Part shown: positions 1 through 8,535 of the stretch, in pieces
Layout: the number at the start of each line of letters is the position of its first letter
Numbering within the stretch: the first letter of the stretch is position 1
Assembly: GCA_027003075.1 (NCBI GenBank)
Contig: JALWYV010000042.1
Coordinates: 75,146-117,307, forward strand
Source: Caldifarciminota bacterium
GTDB taxonomy: Bacteria > Hydrothermota > Hydrothermia > LBFQ01
DNA length: 42,162 nt
Reading direction: 5' to 3'
The notes under the pieces: generated by a model
The model's database searches: none
Told to the model about the DNA's origin: nothing
Seen by the model: only the letters and a program-made list of their open reading frames with translations
Position numbers and translations under genes: made by a program

Positions 1-31
1 CGATTATCCGGAGGGCGAGTACGTCCATCAT
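1..31 (-). CDS. Possible start of a CDS running off the left edge
   Basis: Two adjacent ATG codons (first base at 31 or 28) overlap the yidC stop codon on the same strand, and the frame stays open to the window edge (MMDVLALRII). This is the usual look of the next gene in a tight operon after yidC. Only about ten residues are visible, so no family can be named. It could be a chance open frame. Confidence 0.3.
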   Translation of the reverse strand, partial: MMDVLALRII

Positions 32-32
32 G

Positions 33-1412
33 TCAGTACTTCAGGATGTACCTGTAAATCCTCTGCTCTATTAGTCCGAACAGGGAGTAGGCGAGCCAGT
101 AGAGGACTATACCCGCGGGGAGGTTAAGGAATATGAAGACGAAAACGGCGGACATGAGGACGGAGGTCCTCTTCGTGTTGGGATCGGCGGTGGGCTGGAA
201 CCACGCGTGGGCCGCGCTCACCACACCCATTATTATGGGAAGGGCGTAGTAGGGGTCCTTCATGGAGAGGTCCTGGACCCAGAGGAAGGAGGACCCCTTC
301 AACTCTATAGCGTTCTGCAGGACCTGATAGAGCGCCCAGAAAACGGGCAGCATCAGGATCATCGGAAGGCATCCGCCGAGGGGATTCACGCCCGCTTCCC
401 TGTAGAGTTTCATCATCTCCCACTGAAGGCGTTCGGGGTCGTCCTTGTAGAGTTCCTGAATCTTCTTCAGTTTGGGCTGGAGCTTCTGCATACCCTTAGC
501 AGAGCGGTACATGTTGATGTAGAGGGGAGACATCAGGATCTTCAGGACGAGGGCAAGAACTATTATGGCGAGGCCGTAGTGTCCGGTGAACTTGTAGAAG
601 AAGACGAGCGCCCAGTAAATGGGCCATACCATCCACTTGAGCCATCCACCCCCGAGGTCAAAGGCCTCCTTGAGAGGAGGGTTGAACCTGGCCAGAACCT
701 CCCTCTCGGTTGGGCCGAAAAAGATCCTGAACTTCTGAGGATTATCGGGGTATAGCCTTAATGTAATCCTGTCCCCGTCCTTAAAGGAAACCACCCTGCC
801 CCTGAAACCCGTAACGGCCACCAGATAGTATCGGGATCTGGGGCCGAACCAGAGCATCGTGTCTCCTCTGAACCTGAGGTTGGCGTCCCCGTACTTTATC
901 TTCTTAAACTCCCCGTTTTTCGTCTTCACTAACAGATCCTTGCGCTGGTACTGACCCTTTTCGGTTATGGGGGTGGTTATCTGTATGGGTTTGTTGTCCT
1001 TCACCTCAAAGGTTATGCCGAAGTTGCCGCCGAAGGCGTAAGAGAACCAGTCCCCCTCAACCCTCTTTGCCCGTGCGTCCACCTCCACGTTACTCACCTT
1101 CCTGAGGGGCCTGATTATGTACCCCTTTGGCTCGGCCTTGTGCTTGTAGTCCCTGAGGGAGTAAACCGCCCCGTTGCCGACGTCAACGGTGTAGGCGTGG
1201 CCGTTGAGTCGTATCTCGGCCAGTTTCAGGGGTTTTATCTCCGGAACCTTCTTTTTAACTCTGGTCGGTTTGGGTTTCTCAACCTTCTTAACCTTCACTT
1301 CCTGCTTTTTCAAGGCTTCCCTCTTCGGCCTTACGAAAACGTAGTCCCACAGGAACATGAAACCCATGGCGAAGACAAAGAAGAGGAGTAGCCTCGTCGT
1401 TCTGTCGTTCAT
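33..1412 (-). CDS. yidC: Membrane protein insertase YidC/Oxa1 family
   Basis: YidC inserts and folds inner-membrane proteins, alone or with SecYEG. The 459-residue product has an N-terminal membrane anchor (about residues 8-26), a Lys-rich linker, a periplasmic beta domain (about 60-250) and a C-terminal Oxa1 core with the LQPK motif followed by further membrane segments. This is the Gram-negative architecture, somewhat shorter than the roughly 550 residues of E. coli YidC. The hydrophilic-groove Arg of E. coli appears to be Lys here (VLKILMSPL). The ATG at 1412 lies 10 nt after a TATAAT on the minus strand, so the mRNA is probably leaderless. It is transcribed divergently from ispG. The family call is secure; the start follows the promoter position. 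Confidence 0.95.
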   Translation of the reverse strand: MNDRTTRLLLFFVFAMGFMFLWDYVFVRPKREALKKQEVKVKKVEKPKPTRVKKKVPEIKPLKLAEIRLNGHAYTVDVGNGAVYSLRDYKHKAEPKGYIIRPLRKVSNVEVDARAKRVEGDWFSYAFGGNFGITFEVKDNKPIQITTPITEKGQYQRKDLLVKTKNGEFKKIKYGDANLRFRGDTMLWFGPRSRYYLVAVTGFRGRVVSFKDGDRITLRLYPDNPQKFRIFFGPTEREVLARFNPPLKEAFDLGGGWLKWMVWPIYWALVFFYKFTGHYGLAIIVLALVLKILMSPLYINMYRSAKGMQKLQPKLKKIQELYKDDPERLQWEMMKLYREAGVNPLGGCLPMILMLPVFWALYQVLQNAIELKGSSFLWVQDLSMKDPYYALPIIMGVVSAAHAWFQPTADPNTKRTSVLMSAVFVFIFLNLPAGIVLYWLAYSLFGLIEQRIYRYILKY

Positions 1413-1422
1413 TGAAGCGGGT

Positions 1423-1428
1423 ATTATA
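1423..1428 (-). promoter_or_regulatory. -10 element of yidC
   Basis: TATAAT on the minus strand, 10 nt before the yidC ATG. It leaves at most a few bases of leader. No clear -35 is seen. Confidence 0.7.
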
Positions 1429-1455
1429 CCGCTGGACGGGTGAAACCGTCGCCTT

Positions 1456-1461
1456 TAGAAT
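1456..1461 (+). promoter_or_regulatory. -10 element of ispG
   Basis: TAGAAT, 7 nt before the GTG at 1469. Transcription would start at or next to the start codon. Only 27 bp separate it from the divergent yidC -10. Confidence 0.65.
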
Positions 1462-1468
1462 AGAGAGC

Positions 1469-2554
1469 GTGATAAGGCGTAAAAAAACGAGGGTCGTACG
1501 TATAGGTAACGTAAAAATAGGGGGAGATAACCCCATAGCCGTTCAGTCCATGACTTCAACGGACACCAACGACGTTGAGGCCACCATCGGCCAGATTGAG
1601 AGGCTGGTGGATGCCGGTTGTGAGATCGTTCGGGTGGCCGTCCCATCGCGGAGGACCGTCCCGGCCTTTAAGAGGATAGTTGATCACTTCAAGGGAAAGG
1701 TTCCCATAGTGGCCGACGTCCACTTTGATTATAAGATAGCCCTGATGGCCGCCGATGCCGGGGCGGACAAGATACGGATAAACCCCGGAAACATCGGGGG
1801 GAAAGATAAGGTGAGGGAGGTCATCGCCGCCGCGAAGGCCAACAGGATACCCATACGCATAGGTGTAAACGCCGGATCCCTTGAGATGGACCTCATAGAC
1901 AGGTACGGTGGAGTGACGGTAGACGGGATAGTTGAAAGCGCCGTCCGCTGGGTCAGGTTCTTTGAGGATGAGGGGTTTGAGGACATAGTGGTATCCGCCA
2001 AGTCCGCCTACGTACCCCAGATGATAGAAGCATATCGGAGACTATCCGAACTTATAGACTACCCCCTCCACCTCGGTGTGACCGAGGCCGGAACGCCGAA
2101 GACCGGGATAATAAAGTCCTCCGTGGGTATAGGTACGCTCCTTGCGGAGGGGATAGGGGACACCTTCCGGGTTTCCCTGACGGCGGACCCAGTTGAAGAG
2201 GTCAGGGTGGCGTGGGAGATCCTGAAGTCCCTCCAGATCAGGAGCCGGGGTATAATGCTCATAGCCTGCCCGACGTGTGGTCGTACCAAGATAGACCTGA
2301 TAGGCCTGGCCGAAAAGGTTGAGAGGGCCCTTGAGGGTGTGAAACTTCCGCTCAAGGTGGCGGTTATGGGATGCGAGGTGAACGGGCCGGGTGAGGCGCG
2401 GGAGGCCGACATAGGCATAGCCGCCGGCAAAGGTTCCGGGTTCATATTCGTTAAGGGGAAGCCGATAAAGAGGGTAAAGGAGGAGGACCTGTTGGACGCC
2501 CTGATTGAGGAGATTGAGAGCAGGTGGGGCGTAAAACTGGAAGTGACCGCCTGA
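1469..2554 (+). CDS. ispG: 4-hydroxy-3-methylbut-2-en-1-yl diphosphate synthase (IspG/GcpE)
   Basis: IspG is the iron-sulfur enzyme that converts MEcPP to HMBPP in the MEP isoprenoid pathway. The sequence shows the family start (IGGDNPIAVQSMTSTDT), a TIM-barrel body, and C-terminal cluster cysteines in ACPTCGR plus VMGCEVNGPGE. At 361 residues it has normal bacterial length without the plant insert. The reading frame is open upstream to a TTG at 1412, but that extension (19 residues) lacks family similarity. The GTG at 1469 follows TAGAAT by 7 nt and gives the normal N-terminus (VIRRKKTR). The function is secure; the start is inferred from the promoter pattern. Confidence 0.93.
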   Translation: MIRRKKTRVVRIGNVKIGGDNPIAVQSMTSTDTNDVEATIGQIERLVDAGCEIVRVAVPSRRTVPAFKRIVDHFKGKVPIVADVHFDYKIALMAADAGADKIRINPGNIGGKDKVREVIAAAKANRIPIRIGVNAGSLEMDLIDRYGGVTVDGIVESAVRWVRFFEDEGFEDIVVSAKSAYVPQMIEAYRRLSELIDYPLHLGVTEAGTPKTGIIKSSVGIGTLLAEGIGDTFRVSLTADPVEEVRVAWEILKSLQIRSRGIMLIACPTCGRTKIDLIGLAEKVERALEGVKLPLKVAVMGCEVNGPGEAREADIGIAAGKGSGFIFVKGKPIKRVKEEDLLDALIEEIESRWGVKLEVTA

Positions 2555-2580
2555 ACAAAGGGACACCAACCGGTCTACCG

Positions 2581-2586
2581 TACAAT
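2581..2586 (+). promoter_or_regulatory. -10 element of ABC permease gene
   Basis: TACAAT, 5 nt before the GTG at 2592. It is consistent with a leaderless start, slightly closer than most others in the window. Confidence 0.5.
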
Positions 2587-2591
2587 ACCGG

Positions 2592-3710
2592 GTGTTCCTT
2601 CTGAAGGTCGTCCTTCTCTCTATAAGACACCATCTCCTGCGTTTTCTCCTTGCTATTATCGGCCTCGCGGTCTCCATTACGTCGCTCGTCTACCTCATGT
2701 CCTTTGGCGAAGGGGCGCGAAGCCTCATACGGAAGAACGCACGGGCCTTTAACCTCCAGATCCTCGTACTCCCACCGGGACAGGCCCTCTCCGTCCAGCC
2801 CATACTTCCGAGGCAACTCGCCGACTCCGTACGCGCCCTCGGGGTCGGGAAGGTTTACGCTGTACTGCGTTTACCCTATACGGGTGGGTTCCCTCCAAAG
2901 GCCGTTGGGGTGGTCTTCGGGAAGGATTTCGCCTCGTCTCTCCACTTTCTGGCAGATTACTCCATAGAAAAGGGACGGGATCTTACGGATAGCACCCGGA
3001 GGGAAGCCGTCGTGGGGAGCGTCATGGCGAGGACCGCCGGGTGGAAGATAGGGGACACAGTTGTTATAGGGACGGGGAAGTACGTGATCGTGGGAATAGC
3101 GAAGGCAGAGTCTCCCATAGTTGACAACGCCATAATAGTGCCTCTTAACCTCCTCATGGAGGATATGGGGACGGAGAGGATACTGGCCGTCGCCGTAGCC
3201 CCACCCCCTGAGAGGTCCAGAGAAGTGGTGGAGATACTGAAGAAGAGATTCCCCAACTACAGCGTGCAGACGTCGGAGGACCTGATGAAGCTCGCCCAGT
3301 CTTTCGTTGCCATGGGAGACGCCATACGGTTCGGCCTCTCCTCAATAGCCCTGTTCGTGACGGCGGTCTTTCTGTTTGCCATAATGGCCATAACCGTTCA
3401 GGAGAGGAGATGGGAGTTCTCCGTCCTCAGGGCTCTGGGGGCGACCAGGTGGTTCATATTCCGCCTCGTTATAGTTCAGGCCGTGGCCGTAAGCGTAATT
3501 GGTTGGCTCCTTGGAGTCCTCCTCGGATGGGGGCTCGTTGAGGTATCCGGAAAGGTTATGGTGCGGGTGTTTGGACTTAACCTGCTTGATATGTCTGCGG
3601 GTATCGTACTCTTATCCCTGTTGGTCGCCATCGTCGTGGGGTTTGTCGGAAGCGTATTCCCGGCCGTATCCGCCGTGAGGATCAACATACGGGAGGGTCT
3701 GGGGAGATGA
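2592..3710 (+). CDS. ABC transporter permease, FtsX/MacB-LolC type
   Basis: This 372-residue membrane protein has the FtsX-domain layout: one N-terminal membrane segment (about 14-36), a large extracytoplasmic domain (about 40-240), and three C-terminal segments, with the cytoplasmic loop motif ERRWEFSVLRALGATRW that couples to the ATPase. Proteins of this type use ATP to drive mechanical work on periplasmic substrates, for example lipoprotein release (LolCE) or efflux (MacB). The stop overlaps the next gene by ATGA, so permease and ATPase are co-translated. It starts at GTG just after a -10 element. Which substrate it handles cannot be read from the sequence. Confidence 0.85.
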   Translation: MFLLKVVLLSIRHHLLRFLLAIIGLAVSITSLVYLMSFGEGARSLIRKNARAFNLQILVLPPGQALSVQPILPRQLADSVRALGVGKVYAVLRLPYTGGFPPKAVGVVFGKDFASSLHFLADYSIEKGRDLTDSTRREAVVGSVMARTAGWKIGDTVVIGTGKYVIVGIAKAESPIVDNAIIVPLNLLMEDMGTERILAVAVAPPPERSREVVEILKKRFPNYSVQTSEDLMKLAQSFVAMGDAIRFGLSSIALFVTAVFLFAIMAITVQERRWEFSVLRALGATRWFIFRLVIVQAVAVSVIGWLLGVLLGWGLVEVSGKVMVRVFGLNLLDMSAGIVLLSLLVAIVVGFVGSVFPAVSAVRINIREGLGR

Positions 3711-4366
3711 AAACGCTCAGGGCTGAGGATCTGAGAAAGATCTACGGTAAAAAGGTTAAGACTGTGGCCGTTGATGGTTTCTCCTACGAGTTCATGCCGG
3801 GGAAATCCTATGCTGTCGTAGGCCCCTCCGGAAGCGGCAAGACCACTCTCCTGTACCTCCTCGCCGGCATAGAGGTTCCCGACGAGGGCAGGGTAACTTA
3901 CGGAGATACCGTCCTCTTCTCCATGGGGGACGACGGGAGGGCCAGGTTCCGGGCGGATCACTTCGCCTTCGTATTCCAGCAGTTCTACCTCATCCCGTAC
4001 CTCAGCGCCCTTGACAACGTCTCCGTGAGCCTGTACCTGAAGACGGGAAGGACGGATCTGAAACGGGCGAGGGAGATCCTCAAAACCCTCGGCATAACCG
4101 ATCCCTCCAAGAGACCCTACGAGTACTCCGGAGGAGAGCAGCAGAGGATAGCCATAGCCCGCGCCCTCATAACCGACCCCGAAGTTATCTTTGCGGACGA
4201 ACCTACCGGGAACCTTGACAGTAAGAATTCGGCCATGATCTTTAAAATACTCACGGGAATAGCCAGAGAGAGAAGGACGGTTATAATAGCCACGCACGAC
4301 CTTGACCTCGCCTCCACGTGCGATGTCGTACTCCATTTGAGGGACGGCAGGCTGGTAAACACCTGA
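3707..4366 (+). CDS. ABC transporter ATP-binding protein, LolD/MacB type
   Basis: This 219-residue ATPase has Walker A at 39-47 (GPSGSGKTT), the Q-loop with QQFYLIPYLSALDNV, the signature SGGEQQRIAIARAL at 141-154 and Walker B/D-loop FADEPTGNLDS near 162. The FxLIPxLSxxDNV stretch is typical of LolD/MacB/FtsE ATPases that work with FtsX-type permeases, matching the gene in front of it. The ATG overlaps the permease stop (ATGA), so the two are translationally coupled. The assignment to the subfamily is firm; lipoprotein export as against efflux is undecided. Confidence 0.92.
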   Translation: MKTLRAEDLRKIYGKKVKTVAVDGFSYEFMPGKSYAVVGPSGSGKTTLLYLLAGIEVPDEGRVTYGDTVLFSMGDDGRARFRADHFAFVFQQFYLIPYLSALDNVSVSLYLKTGRTDLKRAREILKTLGITDPSKRPYEYSGGEQQRIAIARALITDPEVIFADEPTGNLDSKNSAMIFKILTGIARERRTVIIATHDLDLASTCDVVLHLRDGRLVNT

Positions 4367-4404
4367 TGTTGAACACCCTGTTGCCGGGGAGGTGTCTTCC
4401 GGAG

Positions 4405-4410
4405 TAAAAT
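4405..4410 (+). promoter_or_regulatory. -10 element of the WbaP-type gene
   Basis: TAAAAT, 19 nt before the ATG at 4430. This is one of the few promoters here that would leave a short leader (about 12 nt). No good Shine-Dalgarno match lies in it. Confidence 0.5.
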
Positions 4411-4429
4411 ACACGGAAGATCGCTTACG

Positions 4430-5746
4430 ATGAGATACAGTATAGTGATGTTCCTTACCGACCTCGTAGCGGTGGTTCTCTCGTCCTCGGCGGCTTTTTT
4501 TATAAAGTTCTCCGGCAGGTACGCTCAGGAGTTCCCGAACAGGTGGCGTGAGTTTCTGGTCATAGTGGTAATTCTCATAGCAGCCTTCGCATTCAAGAGG
4601 TTGTACTCTCAGAGGCGGCTATTCTACGAGGAGACCCGCGAGATAGTGGAGGCTCTGTTCCTTACCCTGATACTGGTCTTCGGATTCTTTGCCATGACCC
4701 GTACGGATCCCGATTACTCCCGTCTCTTTATCGGTCTGAGCATAGCCTTCGCGTTCGTGCTCGTACCTACCCTACGGTGGCTCTCCAAACGGATCTTTAA
4801 CGGTTACCTGAAGGAGGATATAATAATCGTTGAGGGTCCGGAATGCGAGAAGGTGAAGAACTTCTTTGAGAAGGAGTGGTACCTCGCCTACAGACCCGTG
4901 GCCATAGTAAAGCTGGAGGAGGTGAAGGACTGGATAGGAAAGGTACGGAACATCGTCCTCACCAGAATACCCTTTCTCCACGAGTTCTACGACGAGCTGG
5001 CCCACTTCTCCCTCCACTTTGACAAGGTCTTCTACGTTCCGGAGATCTCCGGCATACCTCTGGCGAACCAGATACTCCACTTCTCCATAACCCAGAACCT
5101 CCCCGTGTTTGAAACCTTCTCCCAGAGGAGATCCCTGCTATGGGGAACGATAAAGCGCACGTTTGATATCCTCTTCTCCCTCGCCGTCCTGATCCTGCTC
5201 TCTCCCCTATTCTTGATAATCGCCATTCTCATAAAACTGGACTCCGAGGGACCCATAATATTCAAGCAGGTACGGGTAGGGAAGGATGGAAAGCTCTTCA
5301 CATCCTACAAGTTCCGCACGATGTACGTGGATGCCGAGAAGAGACTTAAGGAGATACTGGAGAACGACCCCGAGGCCAGAAAGGAGTGGGAGACGTACTG
5401 GAAGCTAAAGAACGATCCGCGCGTTACGAGGGTGGGAAAGTGGCTCCGTAAGACCTCCCTTGACGAGTTGCCCCAGTTCTTCAACGTCCTCAAGGGGGAC
5501 ATGAGCGTGGTGGGGCCCCGTCCCTACATACCCGACGAGCTGAAGTACATACAGGAGTACGCGAAAATAATCCTGAGCGTTCGCCCCGGAATAACGGGTC
5601 TATGGCAGGTGAGCGGCAGGAACGAGGTGGGTTATAAGGTGAGGATGCTCCTTGACACCCTCTACGTGGTCAACTGGTCCTTCTGGCTGGACATGATCAT
5701 AATTTTCAAAACCGTGTTGGTGATCCTCAAAGGTAAGGGGTATTAA
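4430..5746 (+). CDS. Polyprenyl-phosphate glycosyl-1-phosphate transferase (WbaP/WcaJ type)
   Basis: This enzyme transfers a sugar-1-phosphate from a UDP-sugar to undecaprenyl phosphate, the first step of exopolysaccharide or O-antigen repeat synthesis. The 438 residues show four N-terminal membrane helices (about 1-125), a degenerate nucleotide-binding-like middle, and the catalytic phosphoglycosyl transferase domain from about 240: membrane re-entrant helix, FKQVRVGKDGK, YKFRTMY, LDELPQFFNVLKGDMSVVGPRP and RPGITGLWQVSGR. No other capsule gene is adjacent. The sugar specificity cannot be read from the sequence. Confidence 0.92.
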   Translation: MRYSIVMFLTDLVAVVLSSSAAFFIKFSGRYAQEFPNRWREFLVIVVILIAAFAFKRLYSQRRLFYEETREIVEALFLTLILVFGFFAMTRTDPDYSRLFIGLSIAFAFVLVPTLRWLSKRIFNGYLKEDIIIVEGPECEKVKNFFEKEWYLAYRPVAIVKLEEVKDWIGKVRNIVLTRIPFLHEFYDELAHFSLHFDKVFYVPEISGIPLANQILHFSITQNLPVFETFSQRRSLLWGTIKRTFDILFSLAVLILLSPLFLIIAILIKLDSEGPIIFKQVRVGKDGKLFTSYKFRTMYVDAEKRLKEILENDPEARKEWETYWKLKNDPRVTRVGKWLRKTSLDELPQFFNVLKGDMSVVGPRPYIPDELKYIQEYAKIILSVRPGITGLWQVSGRNEVGYKVRMLLDTLYVVNWSFWLDMIIIFKTVLVILKGKGY

Positions 5747-5771
5747 TCCGCGTCTATCTGCAAATCATTGG

Positions 5772-5789
5772 CGATTGGGAAATCGTTTT
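5772..5789 (+). terminator. Weak terminator-like hairpin after the WbaP-type gene
   Basis: CGATT, loop GGGA, AATCG, then TTTTC. The 5-bp stem is short, but it sits 26 nt after the stop codon and just before the next promoter. Confidence 0.35.
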
Positions 5790-5823
5790 CCAGAAAAATG
5801 GGTATTACTTCCCCGTTTACCTA

Positions 5824-5831
5824 TATAAAAT
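5824..5831 (+). promoter_or_regulatory. -10 element of the SQR-like gene
   Basis: TATAAAAT; the hexamer TAAAAT ends 9 nt before the ATG at 5841. Leaderless start. Confidence 0.65.
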
Positions 5832-5840
5832 ATCGTCGTC

Positions 5841-7010
5841 ATGAAAGGAAAACCCAGGATCCTTATTCTCGGAGGTGGTAGCGGTGGACTGGTCGCGGCC
5901 AATAAGCTGGCCAAGATCTTTAAGTACGGGGAAGAGGCCGATATCACCTTAATAGATAAGAACCCCTACCACGAGTTTATGCCCAGCTATCCGTGGGTAG
6001 GGTTGAACTTCAAGGAACCGGACGACATACGCCGTCCCCTGAAACTCCTTGAGAAGAAGGGCGTGAAGTTCGTGAACGACGAGATAACCCAGATACTCCC
6101 TTCCAAGAAGAAGGTTAAGACCAAAAACGGTGAGTACGACTACGACTTCCTCATCGTCTCTCTTGGGGTAGTACTTGACCCCGACGCCCTTCCCGGATAC
6201 GAGGACGCCCACCACACGTGGTCCCTGCAGGGTGCCCTGCGCTTCCGCGAGGCCATAAAGAACTTCAAGGGCGGAAACATAGTGATAGGGGTCTCAGGTA
6301 TGTACTACCGCTGTCCCCCCGCACCCTACGAGGTCGCCGGTCAGCTGGACTTCACCCTGAGGGCAAGGGGCCTGCGGGATAAGACCAACATAACCGTCTT
6401 TAACGTCACCCCCGGGCCACTTTCTAACATGGGACCTGCCATAATGGGCGTCATACAGGAGATTCTGGACAACAAGGGTGTAAAGTACGAGGGCAACTTT
6501 GAGGTGGTACGCGTGGACAAGGATTCCAGGAAAGTCGTAGCAAAGGATGGACGTGAACTCCCTTACGATCTCCTCCTTCTGGTACCTCCCAACAAACCGA
6601 ATCCTGTCGTATCCAATAGCGAACTCTCCGGCCCCGAGGGGCTCCCCATAGTGGACCCGGAGACCTTCCGATCCAAGAAGTTCCCCGAAGTGTTCCTCAT
6701 AGGAGATGGGGCTAACGCCGCCCTTAACCTCCCTCCGGCAGGTGTGGTGGCCCACTTCCAGGCCGAATTCGTCGCCAACGAGATAGCAGCGGACGTAAAG
6801 GGTGCCTACATAGCAGACTCCTTCAGCCCCGTTGCCATGTGTATCATGGACTTCGGTGACGACGCCGTCCTGCCCATGTGCGAGTTCTCCCAGTTCTACA
6901 GGGACGTCTCCGGTCCGCCGAGTTGCGGAGTTCTCGGCCGCGGCAAAGAGATAAGGCTGGTGAAGATGGCCTTTGAGGCGATGTGGTTCGGTTTCTATCT
7001 TACAAAGTAA
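5841..7010 (+). CDS. Sulfide:quinone oxidoreductase-like FAD protein
   Basis: This 389-residue flavoprotein of the SQR/flavocytochrome c sulfide dehydrogenase family would oxidise sulfide and reduce quinone at the membrane. An FAD-binding motif GGGSGGLVAANKLAK lies at 11-25, and the second FAD site FLIGDGA near 285-291 is clear. SQR-type cysteines are present: Cys158 in YYRCPPAPYE, then Cys334, Cys347 and Cys362. The CPPAP motif is the family hallmark. The C-terminus has a hydrophobic helix suited to membrane association. It is cotranscribed with a DUF1641 gene that begins 11 nt downstream. Substrate is inferred from family; other polysulfide or NADH-type reactions are possible. Confidence 0.82.
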   Translation: MKGKPRILILGGGSGGLVAANKLAKIFKYGEEADITLIDKNPYHEFMPSYPWVGLNFKEPDDIRRPLKLLEKKGVKFVNDEITQILPSKKKVKTKNGEYDYDFLIVSLGVVLDPDALPGYEDAHHTWSLQGALRFREAIKNFKGGNIVIGVSGMYYRCPPAPYEVAGQLDFTLRARGLRDKTNITVFNVTPGPLSNMGPAIMGVIQEILDNKGVKYEGNFEVVRVDKDSRKVVAKDGRELPYDLLLLVPPNKPNPVVSNSELSGPEGLPIVDPETFRSKKFPEVFLIGDGANAALNLPPAGVVAHFQAEFVANEIAADVKGAYIADSFSPVAMCIMDFGDDAVLPMCEFSQFYRDVSGPPSCGVLGRGKEIRLVKMAFEAMWFGFYLTK

Positions 7011-7021
7011 GGAGGTGAAAG
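7009..7021 (+). promoter_or_regulatory. Strong Shine-Dalgarno before the DUF1641 gene
   Basis: TAAGGAGGTGAAAG directly after the SQR-like stop codon is a near-perfect anti-SD complement, about 5 nt before the ATG at 7022. It shows that this organism does use canonical SD initiation inside operons, in contrast to the leaderless first genes. Confidence 0.85.
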
Positions 7022-7513
7022 ATGACAACCATGAACAAAGACGAAAGGGTGCAGGAGAGTATAGAGAAACTTCTGGAGTTACTCCAGAGGGCGAACGAGG
7101 CGGGTTTGATTGACCTGGCGGAGGAGCTTGTGGATCTGGTTCCGGATTCCCTGTCCTACATGACGGACCCCCGTATCCTTACCATCGGAGCGAACATATC
7201 CTTCTTACTCCACGTCCTTGAAATGCTTAACCCCACCATGATCACCGTTATGTTCAACAACTTCGCCAGGGCCCTGAACGAGGAGATGACACCGGAGACC
7301 TTCCAGAACCCGCCTAAAGTCGGGCTTATGGGCATTATGAGGATGCTCGGGGATCCCGACGTCCAGAGGGCGCTGGGCTTCATATTCCTCTTCCTCAAGG
7401 CCTTCGGTAAGTCCATAGCCTACACGTCCGAGGACGTGGGCAAGATGATGCCCCAGATGGAAAAGCAGCTCCAGATGATCCGCGAAAAGAGGAAGAAACT
7501 CGGCATATCCTGA
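7022..7513 (+). CDS. DUF1641 domain protein, partner of the SQR-like enzyme
   Basis: The 163-residue product is helical, Met-rich and largely soluble, with the DUF1641 pattern (about 20-125) including IGANISFLLHVLEMLNPTM and GLMGIMRMLGDPDVQRALGF. DUF1641 proteins are commonly encoded beside sulfide:quinone oxidoreductases and other flavin oxidoreductases; their biochemical role is not established. Translation starts at ATG with a very strong SD, giving an ample supply relative to the leaderless SQR-like gene. An intrinsic terminator follows. Confidence 0.75.
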   Translation: MTTMNKDERVQESIEKLLELLQRANEAGLIDLAEELVDLVPDSLSYMTDPRILTIGANISFLLHVLEMLNPTMITVMFNNFARALNEEMTPETFQNPPKVGLMGIMRMLGDPDVQRALGFIFLFLKAFGKSIAYTSEDVGKMMPQMEKQLQMIREKRKKLGIS

Positions 7514-7525
7514 ACGTAAAGACGA

Positions 7526-7552
7526 GGGGGGCGCATGCCCCCCGTTTTATTG
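7526..7552 (+). terminator. Intrinsic terminator of the SQR-DUF1641 operon
   Basis: GGGGGGC, loop GCAT, GCCCCCC, followed by GTTTTATTG. The perfect 7-bp GC stem with a T-rich tail lies 12 nt after the stop codon. Confidence 0.85.
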
Positions 7553-7669
7553 TAACGGCCTCCAAAGATCTGAAAGGTGATGTGATATACTCCGCGATCC
7601 AGCAGAGAATTGTATTGGCGTAAACGGGGAATCTCATTTTAGGGTCTTCTCCGATGGAAATACAGGGTA

Positions 7670-8530
7670 CTACCCTCTCGCTATGGAAAGTATAACCAGA
7701 ACTGCGCCAACGGCCATGGCTACGGCGCCGGAGAACCTCTCCGCCCATCTCCCTTCCCGAAAGACCACCGATCCGACGATAGAGGACAGGAGGATGCTCG
7801 TCCTCTTTATGGCTATGACGTGGGGGACAGGAGCGAGGGTTATGGCGAACATCTGAAGGACAGCCCCTATGCCGTCCGCCACCCCCATCGCTATGGGGAA
7901 CTTCCACCTTACGGGTCCCGAACCGCTTCGGAGAGCCACGGGCATAACGAAGGAGATAACGCCCACGTTCATGAGGGCGACCCATACGAAGGGATCGCTC
8001 AACCCCACACCTATCCTGTCAAGGTTGGCCGTTATACTCCATATGAAGGCAACCGTCAACATGTACCTCGCACCGGGTTCCTTCAGCAGGGACAGGATGG
8101 GGACGAAGGGTCCCCGTCGGACGTCTCCGAGGTTAAGGAGATAAGAGCCGACTGTTATGAGTACTATGCCCAATATACCCGTAAGGTCCACCTTCTGGCC
8201 GAGGATAAGGCGGGAGGTGAAGAGGAGAAAGACGGGGGAGAAGCTGAGCATAGGGACCGTCACCGAAAGGGGTGAGACGGAGATCGCCCTGAGGTAGAGG
8301 TAAAAGGCCAGAGCGTTCAGGAGGGCGTTAACCATCAGAACGGTTATCAGTGGCCAGAAGGATACGATCCGGAAGGTGTACAGGGCAAACGGCAGGACGA
8401 ACACGAGAGCCACGACCTTGTACAGAAAGAGCAGACGAGCCGCAGAGATCTCCCGTGTTGCCACTTTGCCGAAGGCGTCCTTAACGCTCTCAAGGGCTGC
8501 GACACCGAAAGACAGGATAATTCCCGGAAT
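7670..8530 (-). CDS. EamA/DMT-superfamily transporter, apparent ATT start
   Basis: About 286 residues with ten predicted membrane segments in two EamA-like repeats, for example ALAFYLYLRAISVSPLSVTV in the first and HVIAIKRTSILLSSIVGSVV in the second. Drug/metabolite transporters of this fold exchange small metabolites; the substrate is unknown. The frame is open upstream to 8623, but that extension crosses the divergent ribE start and has no family similarity. The promoter TAGAAT on the minus strand ends 5 nt before an ATT codon (residues I-P-G-I-I-L), just where the first membrane helix should begin. No ATG, GTG or TTG lies near. ATT is therefore the best start candidate. Confidence 0.75.
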   Translation of the reverse strand: MPGIILSFGVAALESVKDAFGKVATREISAARLLFLYKVVALVFVLPFALYTFRIVSFWPLITVLMVNALLNALAFYLYLRAISVSPLSVTVPMLSFSPVFLLFTSRLILGQKVDLTGILGIVLITVGSYLLNLGDVRRGPFVPILSLLKEPGARYMLTVAFIWSITANLDRIGVGLSDPFVWVALMNVGVISFVMPVALRSGSGPVRWKFPIAMGVADGIGAVLQMFAITLAPVPHVIAIKRTSILLSSIVGSVVFREGRWAERFSGAVAMAVGAVLVILSIARG

Positions 8531-8535
8531 GGCGG

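Noticed and set aside
1412-1468. TTG start for ispG at 1412
   Set aside because: It would put the promoter TAGAAT inside the gene and add 19 residues not seen in the family.
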